From Myxococcales bacterium (GTDB lineage Bacteria; Myxococcota_A; Polyangia; Polyangiales; Polyangiaceae), in assembly GCA_016706225.1 (NCBI GenBank), contig JADJKB010000005.1:186001-250000 (forward strand): a DNA stretch of 64,000 nucleotides. The letters run 5' to 3'. Both the position numbers and the translations under genes were made by a program. A model generated the notes under the pieces. The model ran no database searches, was not told the DNA's origin, and was given only the letters and a program-made list of their open reading frames with translations. Positions 50,917 to 61,800 of this stretch are shown one piece after another; position 1 is the stretch's first letter, and the number at the start of each line of letters is the position of its first letter.

Positions 50917-53900
50917 ATGTCGCCCGACACCGTCCATCGCATCGAAGTTGCAGTCCGCCACGAGTTGCCGGATCCCCGAGGCTCCGGCGTCGCGGAGACG
51001 GTGCGGAGTTTCCTCCAGATCCCCGTGAAGCGCGTGCGGACGCGCGACGTGTACCACGTTGCGGCAGAGCTGACGCTCGCCGAGGCCGAGCGGGTCCGCG
51101 CCGAGTTCACCGATCCAGTGTTACAGGTAAGCGCACTCGGCCGTATCGAGGGTGAGCCTTTCGACTGGGCGGTTGCTGTCGCCTACAAGCCGGGAGTGAC
51201 CGATCCCGTTGGCAAGAGCGCAAAGGTCGCTGTCGAGGACACACTCGGCCGCCGTTTGCCGGAGGGTGCGGCGGTCTTCACCTCGACACTCTTCCTGGTC
51301 GATGGTGTGGACCGGTCGCAGGCCGAGCGCATCGCGCTGGAGTTGTTGGCCAACCCCGTGATCCAGACGACTCGCATCGAAGCGCACGCCGAGTTTGAAC
51401 AGAGTGCGCCCGACGTCTCGGTCCCGCGGGTGCTGGGTGCAGGGCGCACGGACGCCGAGGTGGTGGACCTGTCCGGTAGCGATCGGGAGCTGGAGCAGCT
51501 CAGCCGGGAAAAACTTCTGGCGCTGTCGCTGGGCGAAATGCGGGCGATTCGCGAGCATTTCGCGGCCGAGGGCAAGACCTCGCGGCGGCTCGAGCTCGGG
51601 CTCACCAGTTCACCCACGGACGTCGAGCTCGAGTGTTTGGCTCAGACCTGGAGTGAGCACTGCAAACACAAGATCTTCAACGCCAGCGTGCGCTATCGCG
51701 AGGGTGACGGTGAACCCGAGCCGATCAATTCCATCTTCAAGACGTTCATCCGCGGCACGACCGAAGCGGTGGACCGAGCGGCCATCGAAGCCGAGGGAAA
51801 AAGCTGGCTGGTGTCGGTGTTCCACGACAACGCCGGAGTGGTCGAGTTCGATGAGGAGGTCCACCTCGTCTACAAAGTCGAGACCCACAACTCGCCGTCG
51901 GCGCTGGACCCGTATGGTGGTGCCATCACCGGCATCGTCGGCGTGAATCGTGATCCCTTCGGCACTGGCTTGGGCGCAGAGCTGCTGTCGAACGTCTGGG
52001 GTTACTGCTTTGCGTCGCCCTTCTTCTCGGGCACGTTGCCCAAGGGGCTGCTCCACCCGCGCCGCATTCGCGATGGGGTGCACAAGGGGGTCATCGACGG
52101 TGGCAACCAGAGTGGCATTCCCTACGGCCGCGGCTGGGAGATTTTCGACGCGCGCTTCGTGGGCAAGCCGCTGGTCTTTTGCGGCACGGTCGGTGCGCTT
52201 CCGGTCACGATCGCCGGACGTCCGGGCCACGAGAAAGCGGCAGAGCCCGGTGACGCCATCGTGATGGTCGGCGGGCGCATCGGAGCCGACGGCATTCACG
52301 GCGCGACGTTCTCGTCGGCGGCGCTCGACGAGAGCGCGCCGATTCAGGCCGTACAGATCGGCGACCCCATTACGCAGAAGCGCATGTTCGACTTCCTCGT
52401 CGAGGCGCGAGACCGTGGGTTGTACCGTGCGATCACCGACAACGGCGCCGGCGGGCTCTCCTCCAGCGTCGGCGAAATGGCTGAAAAACCTGGTGGTGCC
52501 GAGCTCTGGCTCGAGCGCGCGCCGCTCAAGTACGCCGGCCTCGCGCCCTGGGAAATCCTGCTCAGTGAAGCCCAAGAGCGCATGACGCTGGCAGTGGCGG
52601 AAGAGCAGCTGCCAGAGTTGCTGGAGCTGGCGCGGCGGCGTGAGGTCGAGGCCAGCGTGATCGGCCGGTTTTCGGGCAGCGGGTACCTGCACGTGAAGTA
52701 CGGCGCGGCGACCCTGGGGCTGCTCGACATGCGCTTCTTGCATGAGGGGGATCCCGATCTCGATCTCGAGGCCGTGTGGCGCGTGCCGCATTTCGAGGAG
52801 CCTGAAGGGCTCGCGACACCCGACCCCGGCAAGGCCCTGGTCGACATGGTGGGGCGCCTCAACCTGTGCTCGAACGAAGACAAGGCGCGCCACTACGATC
52901 ACGAGGTCAAAGGCCTGACGGTGATCAAACCCTTCGTGGGGGTTGGCGCCGACGTGCCAGCGGAGGCCACGGTCTTCATGGCGCGTCACGGCTCGCTACG
53001 TGGGTACGTGCTGTCGGAGGGGGTGAACCCGTTTTATTCCGACATCGATTGTCACGCGATGGCGCAGGCGGTCGTGGACGAGGCCGTGCGGCGTCAGGTT
53101 GCGGCGGGCGCCCGCCTCGATCGCATCGCGCTCCTGGACAATTTCTGCTGGCCGGATCCGGTTGCCAGTCCCGACAACCCCGACGGGGCGTACAAGATGG
53201 CCCAGCTGGTCCGGGCGTGTCGCGGGTTGTACGAGGCCGCAGTCGGTTACGGCGCGCCGCTGATCTCGGGCAAGGACTCGATGAAGAACGACTCCCGCAT
53301 GGGGGGCGTCAAGATCAGCGTGCCGCCGACGCTGCTGGTCTCGGCCATCGGGCGCATCGACGACGTGACGACCTCGCTCACCCTCGAGCCGAAGCTGGTT
53401 GCGGACGTCGTCTATTTGCTCGGGGCGACGCGGGACGAGGGCGGCGGAAGTGAGTATTTCCGGTACCTGGGCGAGCTGGCCGGTCGCAGTGTGCCGCTGG
53501 GGCAGCCGGCGCTGTTCGTCGGCAACAAGGTGCCTTTGCTGCGGCTCTCTGAAACGCTGCCGCTCTACCGTGCGCTCGGCGCTGCAATCGCCGACGGGCT
53601 GCTGCACTCCGTGGCAGTACCCGCCAAGGGCGGAGTGGGTGTGGCGCTGGCGAAAATGGCAATGGGGTCACGGCTCGGACTGGAGATCGATCTGGCTGCG
53701 GCCGCAGAGCTCGACCACCTTGGCGTAGCGACCGCGCTGTTCAGCGAGTCGCTGGGTCGATTCCTCGTGACGGTGGGCTCGGAGGACACCGCTGCCTTCG
53801 AGGCGCGCATGGGCGGGTTGCCCTGCCAGCGCATTGGCAGCGTCGTTGCGGCTCCGCGACTCACGATTCGGCGTGGGGCGACGGCCCTATGTGACATCGA

Positions 53901-53952
53901 GATTTCGGCGCTCGCTTCGTCGTTCAAGCGCACCTTGGGAGGTGCAGCGTGA
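50917..53952 (+). CDS. purL: Phosphoribosylformylglycinamidine synthase, PurL with fused PurS-like repeats
   Basis: Predicted 1,011 residues. Converts FGAR plus ammonia and ATP to FGAM in purine synthesis. The N-terminal 210 residues contain two PurS-like alpha/beta units ('HRIEVAVRHELPDPRGSGVAETV' and 'DWAVAVAYKPGVTDPVGKSAKVAVEDTLG'), normally a separate small subunit. PurL core motifs follow: 'TWSEHCKHKIF', 'ETHNSPSALDPYGGAITG', 'VNRDPFGTGLGAELL', 'GAGGLSSSVGEMA' and 'PLISGKDSMKND'. There is no glutaminase domain; it is the overlapping next gene. The start is the ATG at 'MSPDTVHRI'. The overlap GTGA couples purQ. Confidence 0.93.
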   Translation: MSPDTVHRIEVAVRHELPDPRGSGVAETVRSFLQIPVKRVRTRDVYHVAAELTLAEAERVRAEFTDPVLQVSALGRIEGEPFDWAVAVAYKPGVTDPVGKSAKVAVEDTLGRRLPEGAAVFTSTLFLVDGVDRSQAERIALELLANPVIQTTRIEAHAEFEQSAPDVSVPRVLGAGRTDAEVVDLSGSDRELEQLSREKLLALSLGEMRAIREHFAAEGKTSRRLELGLTSSPTDVELECLAQTWSEHCKHKIFNASVRYREGDGEPEPINSIFKTFIRGTTEAVDRAAIEAEGKSWLVSVFHDNAGVVEFDEEVHLVYKVETHNSPSALDPYGGAITGIVGVNRDPFGTGLGAELLSNVWGYCFASPFFSGTLPKGLLHPRRIRDGVHKGVIDGGNQSGIPYGRGWEIFDARFVGKPLVFCGTVGALPVTIAGRPGHEKAAEPGDAIVMVGGRIGADGIHGATFSSAALDESAPIQAVQIGDPITQKRMFDFLVEARDRGLYRAITDNGAGGLSSSVGEMAEKPGGAELWLERAPLKYAGLAPWEILLSEAQERMTLAVAEEQLPELLELARRREVEASVIGRFSGSGYLHVKYGAATLGLLDMRFLHEGDPDLDLEAVWRVPHFEEPEGLATPDPGKALVDMVGRLNLCSNEDKARHYDHEVKGLTVIKPFVGVGADVPAEATVFMARHGSLRGYVLSEGVNPFYSDIDCHAMAQAVVDEAVRRQVAAGARLDRIALLDNFCWPDPVASPDNPDGAYKMAQLVRACRGLYEAAVGYGAPLISGKDSMKNDSRMGGVKISVPPTLLVSAIGRIDDVTTSLTLEPKLVADVVYLLGATRDEGGGSEYFRYLGELAGRSVPLGQPALFVGNKVPLLRLSETLPLYRALGAAIADGLLHSVAVPAKGGVGVALAKMAMGSRLGLEIDLAAAAELDHLGVATALFSESLGRFLVTVGSEDTAAFEARMGGLPCQRIGSVVAAPRLTIRRGATALCDIEISALASSFKRTLGGAA

Positions 53953-54824
53953 GCTCTCAGGCCGAGCGTCTGCGGTTGTTCGATGCGCTGCCCGCCGCCG
54001 AGAAAGATCGGCTGCGGCGCGAGGTGCGTGTGCTCGTGTTGACCGGCCTCGGGCTCAACTGTGAAGCCGAGACGCGCGCGGCGTTCAACCTGGTCGGCGC
54101 GAAGCCCGAGCTCGTGCACCTGCTCGATCTCCTGGACGGCTCGGCTCAGAGTCGGCTCTCTGACTATCCCGTGCTGGCGTTCATCGGTGGTTTTGCCTTT
54201 GGCGACCACCTGGGCGCCGGTTTTGTCTTCGCGAACAAGATCCGTTACCGGCTCTATGACGAGCTCTTGGCGTTCATCGAGCGCGGCGGGCTCGCCCTCG
54301 GGGTGTGCAATGGCTTTCAGACCATGACCCGCCTGGGACTCTTGCCGGGGCTCGACGGGGACTACCGGACGCCGCTCGCGACCCTCGCACCCAACGATCG
54401 GCCCGGCTATCGCGACGCTTGGGTCAGCTTGGGGTTTGATCCCGCTTCCCCCTGTGTCTGGACGCGGGGCATCGAGCGCATGAGTTTGCCGGCGCGTCAC
54501 GGCGAGGGAAAATTCCTGACCTCGGAGACGACGCTCATGCGGCTGCGGGCTCAGCACCAGGTCGTCGCGCGTTATCTCGGCGCGGACGGCGCACCGACCC
54601 AGGAGTTTCCGGCGAACCCCAACGGCTCCCCGGCTGCGATTGCCGGGATTTGTGATCCGTCGGGGCGCCTGTTCGGTCTGATGCCTCACCCCGACGCGTT
54701 TCTCTATCCGTTTCATCATCCGGACTGGTCACGCCGACGATTTCTGGGGCGCGGCGGTGGCGAGGGAGACGGCCTGGCGATCTTCAGAAACGGCGTCGAC
54801 GCGGCGGCTGCTGCTCGTTGGTAG
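53949..54824 (+). CDS. purQ: FGAM synthase glutamine amidotransferase subunit, PurQ-like
   Basis: Predicted 291 residues. Class I glutamine amidotransferase: 'FIGGFAFGDHLGAG', nucleophile Cys120 in 'LALGVCNGFQTMTRLG', and 'GLMPHPDAFLYP' for the His/acid partner (the usual Glu is Asp here). The N-terminal 30 residues ('ERLRLFDALPAAEKDRLRREVR') are an extra helix not found in most PurQ. It supplies ammonia to PurL. The GTG start overlaps the purL stop by GTGA. Compared with the usual 220-230 residues it is longer, with additional C-terminal sequence 'GGGEGDGLAIFRNGVDAAAAARW'. A hairpin follows the stop immediately. Confidence 0.9.
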   Translation: MSSQAERLRLFDALPAAEKDRLRREVRVLVLTGLGLNCEAETRAAFNLVGAKPELVHLLDLLDGSAQSRLSDYPVLAFIGGFAFGDHLGAGFVFANKIRYRLYDELLAFIERGGLALGVCNGFQTMTRLGLLPGLDGDYRTPLATLAPNDRPGYRDAWVSLGFDPASPCVWTRGIERMSLPARHGEGKFLTSETTLMRLRAQHQVVARYLGADGAPTQEFPANPNGSPAAIAGICDPSGRLFGLMPHPDAFLYPFHHPDWSRRRFLGRGGGEGDGLAIFRNGVDAAAAARW

Positions 54825-54854
54825 CCGCGAGACCGAGCGATCTCTCGGTCGCGG
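54825..54854 (+). terminator. Hairpin directly after purQ
   Basis: CCGCGA-ga-CCGAG pairs with CTCGGTCGCGG, giving an eleven-base-pair stem with a two-base bulge and a six-base loop. It begins one base after the stop. There is no T-run, so it may be rho-dependent or a stabilising 3' structure. Confidence 0.45.
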
Positions 54855-54879
54855 TCGAATTCCGCGCAAGCGCAGGTGC

Positions 54880-55017
54880 GCCGCGGGTACCGTTGGGGGA
54901 TACACCTCGATCGCACTCGCACCCGACGGCGCAGTGCACCTCGCGTACGGCAAGACCGTCTTCCTCGGCGGAGGAACACTCAGCGATCCGCTGCGCCACG
55001 CACGCCTGTGTCCGTGA
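54880..55017 (+). pseudogene. C-terminal remnant of a secreted repeat protein
   Basis: The plus strand reads 'GYTSIALAPDGAVHLAYG' and ends 'LSDPLRHARLCP' before a stop. The 'SIALDxxGxxHxxY' element is the repeated unit of secreted myxobacterial beta-propeller-like proteins. The in-frame sequence upstream is unrelated and overlaps purQ, so this looks like a leftover 3' end. Confidence 0.5.
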
Positions 55018-55038
55018 TCGTCCCGCGGTCGCCGCGAG

Positions 55039-58000
55039 TCACAGCCCGCCGCAGCGGAGTGTTCGGGCGTTCTCGGGAATGTCTTCCAGAAAGTGCGAGC
55101 GCGCCGGTTCGTCTTCGATGCAAGCGGCGCGCGCCAGCAGACGTGTGCGCGCTTCGGTCCACGCCAGCTCGGATTCGTGACTCCGACCGCTGGCTGCCAG
55201 GGCGTCGGCGAAGGTCGCGAGGATCAGGGTCTCGCCGGTCTCGGCCCCGCCGGCAATGGCGCGATCCCGGGCCGCACTGGCGAGCGTGAGGGCCTCGCCC
55301 GCGTGACCCTGAGCCAGGCGGCTCTGCGCCAGAATCGCCTGGGCAAGCGGCACGATCGGCGGCGCAACTTCGCGTACCAGCGTCAGGGCCTGGCGAGCGA
55401 TTTGCTCCGCTTCCGCCGACGCGCCGGCCAGAAGCTCGATCTCCGCGAGGTAGGTCAGGGCCGCGCCTTCGAGCCGACGATCCAGCTGGTGTCGAAAAAT
55501 CTCCAGTGAGGCCCGCTCGACCCGGCGCGCTTCCTCGAAGCGGCCGAGCCGGGCGTAGACCAAACCGAGGTTGTGCTGCGCTGCCGCAGACAGATGCTCC
55601 AGGCCCAGCTGCTGGGCGCGAGCGAGGGCGTCCACGAGCGTCCGCTCTGCGTCGCGGTAGGCGCTGAGCTCTAGCTCAGCGAACCCGATGCTTCCGGACT
55701 CGTTGAGGGCGCGGCGCGCGTCGCCGGCCTCCTCGAAATGCGCTCGCGCGGCCAGCTCTTCTGCCAGATAGGTCGACAAGTCGCCGCGGTAGAGCGCCGA
55801 GAGCGCTCGGAACACGTGAGCTTGCCCCAAGGTTGCCGGCTCGAGCTCGACGCCGGTCTTCTCGAAGTGCGCCGCGGTCTCTGCCAGCTCCTCCGCCAGT
55901 GCACTGTGGCCCGACAGCCACGCAAACAGCGCAACCCGCACCAGGCCGTAGGCCAAGGCGTCACTCGGTGCATCGCGAACCGAGCGACCGAGCAGGCTGC
56001 GGCCGAGGGGTACGAGCAGATCGGCCCGCCCCGAGCGCTGACACAAGAGCGCCTGTTCCGCCACACCGTGGCACCAGCGCGGACTGCCCGGTGGTAGCAG
56101 CAGAAGCCCGGCGTCGAGCGAGCTGCGTGCTCGATCGAGCTCACCCGTCCAGCGCATCGCCTCGGCCTCGGTGAGCAAAAGCGCGCCGAGCAGAGCGCCA
56201 CCGGCTCCGGCATGTTTGCCGCGAGCGACGAACGTCAGCGTTTGGTCGAAGTCATTGGCCTCGAGGGCGAGAGTGGCTGCCCGTTCCCACCACGGCACTG
56301 CCGTTTTCGGTGAACCGCCGCGCTCGTGGTGTTCCGCAAGCGAGCGCGGATCGCGTTCGTTGTGGCGCTCGAGCCAGGCGGCGGCCAGGCGATGACCGAG
56401 CTGCTTGTCGTCCTCCGTGAGCGCGGTGTAGGCCGCTTCGCGCAAGAGATCGTGGGCAAAGGAATATTCCTGCTGGCCAGCGAAGCGAGTCTCGGCGCGC
56501 GGGGTCAATAACTCGAGCGCGCTGAGCTCCGACAACCAGGCGTCGACGCGCCCGACGGGGAGGGTGCCGACCAGGGTCTCGACTCCTCCCTGCCAGAAGT
56601 GCAGCCCAAAGACACTGGCCGCCCGCAGCACGCGTCGGGCCGCCGGATCGAGGGCGGCCAGTCGAGCCTGTACGAACGAGAGCACACTCATTGGCGCTGC
56701 CGCTCGTCCAGCGGCGTGCGCCCGGATCAGCTCCTCCAGAAACAGAGCGTTTCCCTGGGCTCTCTCCACCAGCGCCGCTCGGTCCGCCTCCGGCGTGCTA
56801 CCCAGCGCGAGCTCGGTCAACGCCAGGGCCGCCTTGCGTGACAAGGGTCCGACCCTGATCTCTTGAACGGCGCGCTCGGACCAGAGCTGCGGAAACGTTG
56901 CATGAAGCTCCGGACGCGCGACGCCCAAGACCATCACCGGCAGCTCAGCCGCGCGGCGCAGGGCGGCGTCGATTGCCTGCACCGAAGGCAGATCGCCGAT
57001 GTGCAAATCGTCCAGGACGATCAACAGCGGATTTGCCCGGGCGGAATGCTCGAGCAAGTCGCAAAACGCGCGGCGGATCTGGTCACCCATCAGGATGGGA
57101 TCGACCCGGGCGGCTCGGAGCTCTCGGCTCCTCTCCTCCGGGAAAGAGAGTCCGAGGGGCTCGGCCAGGAACTCGGTCACGCGCGGCGCATCACTCTCGG
57201 GGACGCGGCCGCAAACACTGGACGCGAGGGCGTCGCGGCACTCGTCGGCGGAGGGACGGGCGAGCTGGAACGTCCGCTGCAGCAGATCCGAGAGCAGCGC
57301 GAACGGAGTTCCGGCACGCACCCGATCCCCGCGTCCGAACCACAGCGCTGGTTGCTCGGCGAGGTGGGCGCTCCGCGCCGTCATCTCCTGGAGAATGCGG
57401 CTCTTGCCGATGCCGGCGGGTCCGGTGAGCAACACGACGCGCGCGACCGAATCGCCGAAACACTCCTCGCCGATGGCCGCGAGTGCTTCGAGCTCGCGCT
57501 GGCGGCCGACACACTCGGTGCTCTTCCCCAGCAGCCTGCGGGCGAAGCGCAGTGTGGGCTGCGGCCCTTCGAGCACGGCAGTTCCGTCGACCTCGCGCAC
57601 GACGAAACTCGCCGAGACGAGCCCGGCCATGTTGGCATCGAGCAAGATCTCGGCGGTCCCACGCGCTTGGGCAAGCTGCATGGCTCCCTCCACCGCGCGC
57701 GCGATGGGCAGGTGTTCGGCCTCGCTCGAGGTCACGGCCACGAGCGCGAGGCCGATTTCCGGCGTCGCCGCCCTCAGCGCCAGCGCGGCGCGCGCGGCCC
57801 GCTCGGCCGTGGCGGTGGGGTCGCGACCGTCGAATACGACCACGTAGCTGCCCGGGCCGAGAGGCTCGAGCCGCCCGGCGAATGCCTCGGCGATCTGCGT
57901 GCGCTCCACCCGCGCACCCTCGAGCTCGGCGAGGGCGAGCGTGCGTCCCTGGTGCCCCTCGTTGCCATCGGCGACGACGAGGCACATGAGTCCGCGTTCG

Positions 58001-58875
58001 TCAGCGGTCAAGGCCGGGGGGCGTCGACTCGGGATCGCCGACGGCGCCCGCGGAGCTCGCTCGAGCTCACGAAGTCGGGCGGCGACCTCACTGGCGTCTT
58101 TCGGGCGAGCGCTTCGCTCTCGCGCCAGCATGGCGTTTACGAGTGCGTCCAGCGCCTTCGGTACTCTCAGCTCGAGGTCCCGCGCGCGCGGCGCGTCCTC
58201 GAGTGTGATCTTGGCCAGCACCGCCAGCGGGTGGTCCGCAAAAAACGGTGCCTGGCCGGTCAAGGCTTCGAAGAAGACGGCGCCGAGTGCAAACACGTCG
58301 GCGCGTGCATCGACGTCCGTCTCCCCCCGGACTTGCTCCGGAGACATGTAACCGATGGTCCCGAGCGGAGTGCCCGTGCGCGTCATGCGTGCGCGTGGGC
58401 CGGCGGCGAACGCGACGCCGAAGTCGAGCACCTTCACTTCGTCGCAGCCTCCGCCCACGAGCATGAGGTTTTCGGGTTTGACGTCGCGGTGCACGATACC
58501 GACGGCGTGGGCGGACGCCAGCGCAGCGGCCGCCGCGCCGACGACGGCGACACTCTCGCTCACGCTGAGTCGGGTTTCGAGCAGGCGCTCCCGCAGGGAA
58601 CTACCCTCGACCCAGGCCATGGCCAGGTAGGCGGGCCCGCCCGCGTTCGCGCTGCCATGTGCCAGGTATTGGACGATGCCAGGGTGGTCCAGCCGAGCGA
58701 GCGTCTCGGCCTCGACCAGGAAGCGCGCCCGGTGCGGCGAGCCGGGCTTCAACAATTTCAGCGCGACGATCTCCCCGCTGAGCCCATCTCGCGCGCGGTA
58801 CACGCTTCCCATCCCTCCCTCGCCGGCGAGTCCGAGGATCTCGAAGCGCTCGTTGATGACGCTTCCGACGAGCAT
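55039..58875 (-). CDS. Kinase / cyclase-like / AAA / TPR signalling giant 1
   Basis: Predicted 1,278 residues. Ser/Thr kinase at about 10-275: 'GEGGMGSVYRARD', Lys40 in 'IVALKLL', complete 'HRDVKPEN' at 129-136, 'DFGVAF' at 151-156 and 'GTIGYMSPEQ'. A degenerate nucleotide-cyclase-like domain follows ('SYVVVFDGRDPTATAERAARAALALRAA', about 290-440). An AAA/STAND ATPase has Walker A 'GPAGIGKS' at 485-492 and Walker B 'LLIVLDDLHIGD'. TPR-like repeats fill about 830-1270 ('YLAEIELLAGASAEAEQIARQAL'). The layout matches PknK-like/LuxR-less kinases of Polyangia. It probably integrates a signal through ATP-dependent scaffolding. The kinase has all catalytic residues. A paralogue follows upstream. Confidence 0.85.
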   Translation of the reverse strand: MLVGSVINERFEILGLAGEGGMGSVYRARDGLSGEIVALKLLKPGSPHRARFLVEAETLARLDHPGIVQYLAHGSANAGGPAYLAMAWVEGSSLRERLLETRLSVSESVAVVGAAAAALASAHAVGIVHRDVKPENLMLVGGGCDEVKVLDFGVAFAAGPRARMTRTGTPLGTIGYMSPEQVRGETDVDARADVFALGAVFFEALTGQAPFFADHPLAVLAKITLEDAPRARDLELRVPKALDALVNAMLARERSARPKDASEVAARLRELERAPRAPSAIPSRRPPALTADERGLMCLVVADGNEGHQGRTLALAELEGARVERTQIAEAFAGRLEPLGPGSYVVVFDGRDPTATAERAARAALALRAATPEIGLALVAVTSSEAEHLPIARAVEGAMQLAQARGTAEILLDANMAGLVSASFVVREVDGTAVLEGPQPTLRFARRLLGKSTECVGRQRELEALAAIGEECFGDSVARVVLLTGPAGIGKSRILQEMTARSAHLAEQPALWFGRGDRVRAGTPFALLSDLLQRTFQLARPSADECRDALASSVCGRVPESDAPRVTEFLAEPLGLSFPEERSRELRAARVDPILMGDQIRRAFCDLLEHSARANPLLIVLDDLHIGDLPSVQAIDAALRRAAELPVMVLGVARPELHATFPQLWSERAVQEIRVGPLSRKAALALTELALGSTPEADRAALVERAQGNALFLEELIRAHAAGRAAAPMSVLSFVQARLAALDPAARRVLRAASVFGLHFWQGGVETLVGTLPVGRVDAWLSELSALELLTPRAETRFAGQQEYSFAHDLLREAAYTALTEDDKQLGHRLAAAWLERHNERDPRSLAEHHERGGSPKTAVPWWERAATLALEANDFDQTLTFVARGKHAGAGGALLGALLLTEAEAMRWTGELDRARSSLDAGLLLLPPGSPRWCHGVAEQALLCQRSGRADLLVPLGRSLLGRSVRDAPSDALAYGLVRVALFAWLSGHSALAEELAETAAHFEKTGVELEPATLGQAHVFRALSALYRGDLSTYLAEELAARAHFEEAGDARRALNESGSIGFAELELSAYRDAERTLVDALARAQQLGLEHLSAAAQHNLGLVYARLGRFEEARRVERASLEIFRHQLDRRLEGAALTYLAEIELLAGASAEAEQIARQALTLVREVAPPIVPLAQAILAQSRLAQGHAGEALTLASAARDRAIAGGAETGETLILATFADALAASGRSHESELAWTEARTRLLARAACIEDEPARSHFLEDIPENARTLRCGGL

Positions 58876-58897
58876 GCGGCTCGTAGGCTAGCAGGAC

Positions 58898-61800
58898 TCA
58901 GCCGACTCCCCACGCTCCGGCGAGCTCGAGCAGGATTCGGTTATCGACGACGGCCTCCAGGAAACACTGGGCCAAGCGCGGGTCAGCCAACCTTTCTGCT
59001 TCGTCGTGCAGTCGTCGCGCTGCGTCAGCAACGAGTGCGGCGGCTTCGGATTGTCGTCCGTTCGCCGCCAGCGCCTCGGCGTGGGCACGGCGGATGGAGT
59101 GCGCGCCGAACTCGACGGCGCCCGCCGACTCGAGTCGCTCGTGCGCCCGCGTCGAGAGCTCGAGTGCGGACACGCCCTCACCCTGGGCGAGCTGTAGGCG
59201 CGCGAGCGTCGCCAGGGCCATGGGCACGAGCGGCGGGGCAGACCGCTCCAGGACCTCGAGCGCCCGGCCTCCGGCCTCGAGTCCCGCCTTCGAGTTTCCG
59301 CTCTGCAGGTGGATCATGGCCAGCGCGAGCTCGGCCCCGCCCAGCATGCGCTGGTCCCGATTTCGGAATGCTTCGAGTGCGGCTTGCTCCAACCTGACGG
59401 CCTCGTCGAACTCACCCAGGTAACCGAGCACGAGACCGAGGTTGTGTCTTGCGCCGGCCGCCGCGTGGGCAAGGCCGAGGCGCTCGGCGCTCACGAGTGC
59501 CGCTCGTAGATTCGTCTCTGCGTCGGCATAGACGCCGAGCTCCATCTGCACGCTGCCGATGCTGATGGACTGCTCGAGCGCCAGGCGAACGTCGCCGATG
59601 GCCAGATATCCTGCGTGAGCGCGCTCGGCTTCGCAGAGGTACCGACTTGGGGCGCCGTCGAGCAGGGCCTCGACGGCCCGATAGGCGTGGACCCACGCGC
59701 GGGTCACCGGGCCGAGCAGCGGTGTTGCGTTCTCCGCCAGCTCGACCAGCTCGCTGGCTTCACCCCGGAATCCGAAACGGAGCAGGGCGACCGCCGAGCG
59801 GACGCGCGCGAGGGCGAGCGCGTCGCGCCCGTCAGGCTCGGCGCTCGCGCTGGCGAGCTCTACCGAAGCGGACACGAGCTCCGCGCTCTGCCCGAGCCGC
59901 TGCAAGATCAGCGAGCGCTCGCCGATCGCGTTACACCAGCCGAGGGTGCCAGGCTCGAACGCCGAGATTGCGCGCTCCACGCTGGGTAGCGACTCCTTGA
60001 CTCTGCCAGAGAGACGCAGTGCCTCGGCCCGTGTCAGGCAGAGCTCACCCGCTTCGGAACCCGTGACTTCGGCCGCAAGCCCGCGCTCGGCGAGCGCCAC
60101 CGCGGCCTCGAAGTCCCCCGCGTCCAGGGCCTCGGCCGCAGCCCGTCGCCGCCAGCGCGCTGCTTCGCGCGGGGCCTGGGCGCGCTCGTAGTGTTCGGCC
60201 ATCGAGGTGCCGTCCGCGGCGCCAATGCGCTCCAAGTGCTCGGCGGCGAGCTGGTGGCCGAGCATGCGATCTCGGTCGGTCAACATCGCGTAAGCCGCAT
60301 CACGCACCAGCGAGTGGCGAAAAGTGTATTCACTCTCGCTCGCGAGCGCCTCGCCGCTGCGCCGCGTGACGACCTCGCGGAGCTCCAGCGTCTCGAGCCA
60401 CTCGCGGGTCTCGGCGGCCATGGCCTCACCTCCAACCAGGGTGGTCACTCCGAGCGCCGAGAAACTCTGACCGAAGACGCTGGCCGCCCGCAGCACTCTG
60501 CGTGCCTCGGGTTCCATGTTTTCGATGCGCTCCTTGACCATGCCGAGCACGGAGTCTGGCTGCCCATCGCTGCGCCCCTCGACATGCGCACGGATCAACT
60601 CCTCCAGGTAGAACGCATTGCCGCCAGCTCTGAGCAGCAGGTCGGCGCAGATCGCGTCGCCCACCGGGCCGGCGGTCTCGCGGATCAGGCTCTCGGCTGC
60701 GCGCCGGGTCAGGGCTCCGATCTTCAGCTCCTGAACGTTGCGCTCGAGCCAGAGTCCCGGAAAGGTCTCGTGCACGTCGGGGCGAGCGATCGCGAGCAGC
60801 GTCCACGGCAGATTCGGCAAGTTGCGCAGGGCCGCATCGAGCAGCTTGACGGTAGCGGCGTCGCCCCACTGAAAGTCCTCGAGCACGAGCAGAACCGGCT
60901 GCATGCGGCACTCGGCGCTCAGAAGATCTTCCACCGCGCGCCTGAGCTGATCACTCATCAACAGCGGGTCTTGGCGGGCGGCCGAGAGCGCCGGAGAATC
61001 TGGAAATGGGCAGCCCAAGAGCTCAGCCATGAACTCGGTCACGCGTGCCTGGTCCTCGGGCGGGACCGAGCGCGCCACCGTCACGCTCACGGCTTCGCGC
61101 CGTGACTGCGCCGCCTCACCGTCGAGCACGCCGGTCGCCCGCCTCAACGCCTGGGCCAAGACGCCGAACGGGGCCCCTGCGTGCATCGGGTCACCGCGGC
61201 CGACCCAGACGGCGAGCTCGGGGTGGCGCTCACGAAGCTGACGGATGAGCTCGTAGCGGACTCGGCTCTTGCCCGAGCCGGCGGGGCCCGTCATCAGCAC
61301 CGCCTGCGCGACGGGCGCGGCAAGGCTCTCGTCCACGATGGCATGTAGCGTTCTGAGCTCGCGATCCCGTCCAACGCAGGGTGTCTCTCGACCCAGCAGC
61401 AAGCGCGCGGGTTGTTCGACGCTCGAGGCGCCGGTCAGGGTGTAGGCGCCGCGCGCACCGGACGCTTGAAAGCGTGGTGGCAACAAGCCTCGCGTGACGT
61501 CGTCGATGCCGATGCCACCCGCGACGCTGGCCAAGCTCGCGGCTCGCTCGACGACCTCGCCTTCGCACTGTCCGCGTTCGAGTGTGGCCCATCCGGTAGC
61601 GATGCCAACCGCGAGCATTGGGTCGGTGTTCATGATCTCGAGCGCCACCGCCGCCGCGCGCGCCGCCTGATCGGTGGCCACGCCGCTGCCCGCGGTGGTC
61701 AGCAAACACGAGCCATCCGCGAGAAACTCCGTGCGAAGCTGGTTGTCTCGAGCGAGCCTTCGCACCTCGTCGGGCCAGCCCGCGAGGGCTCTGTCTGCGG

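Noticed and set aside
56863..59397. Plus-strand frame of 844 residues across the kinase giants
   Set aside because: It is antisense to both kinase genes, contains no domain and spans two genes.
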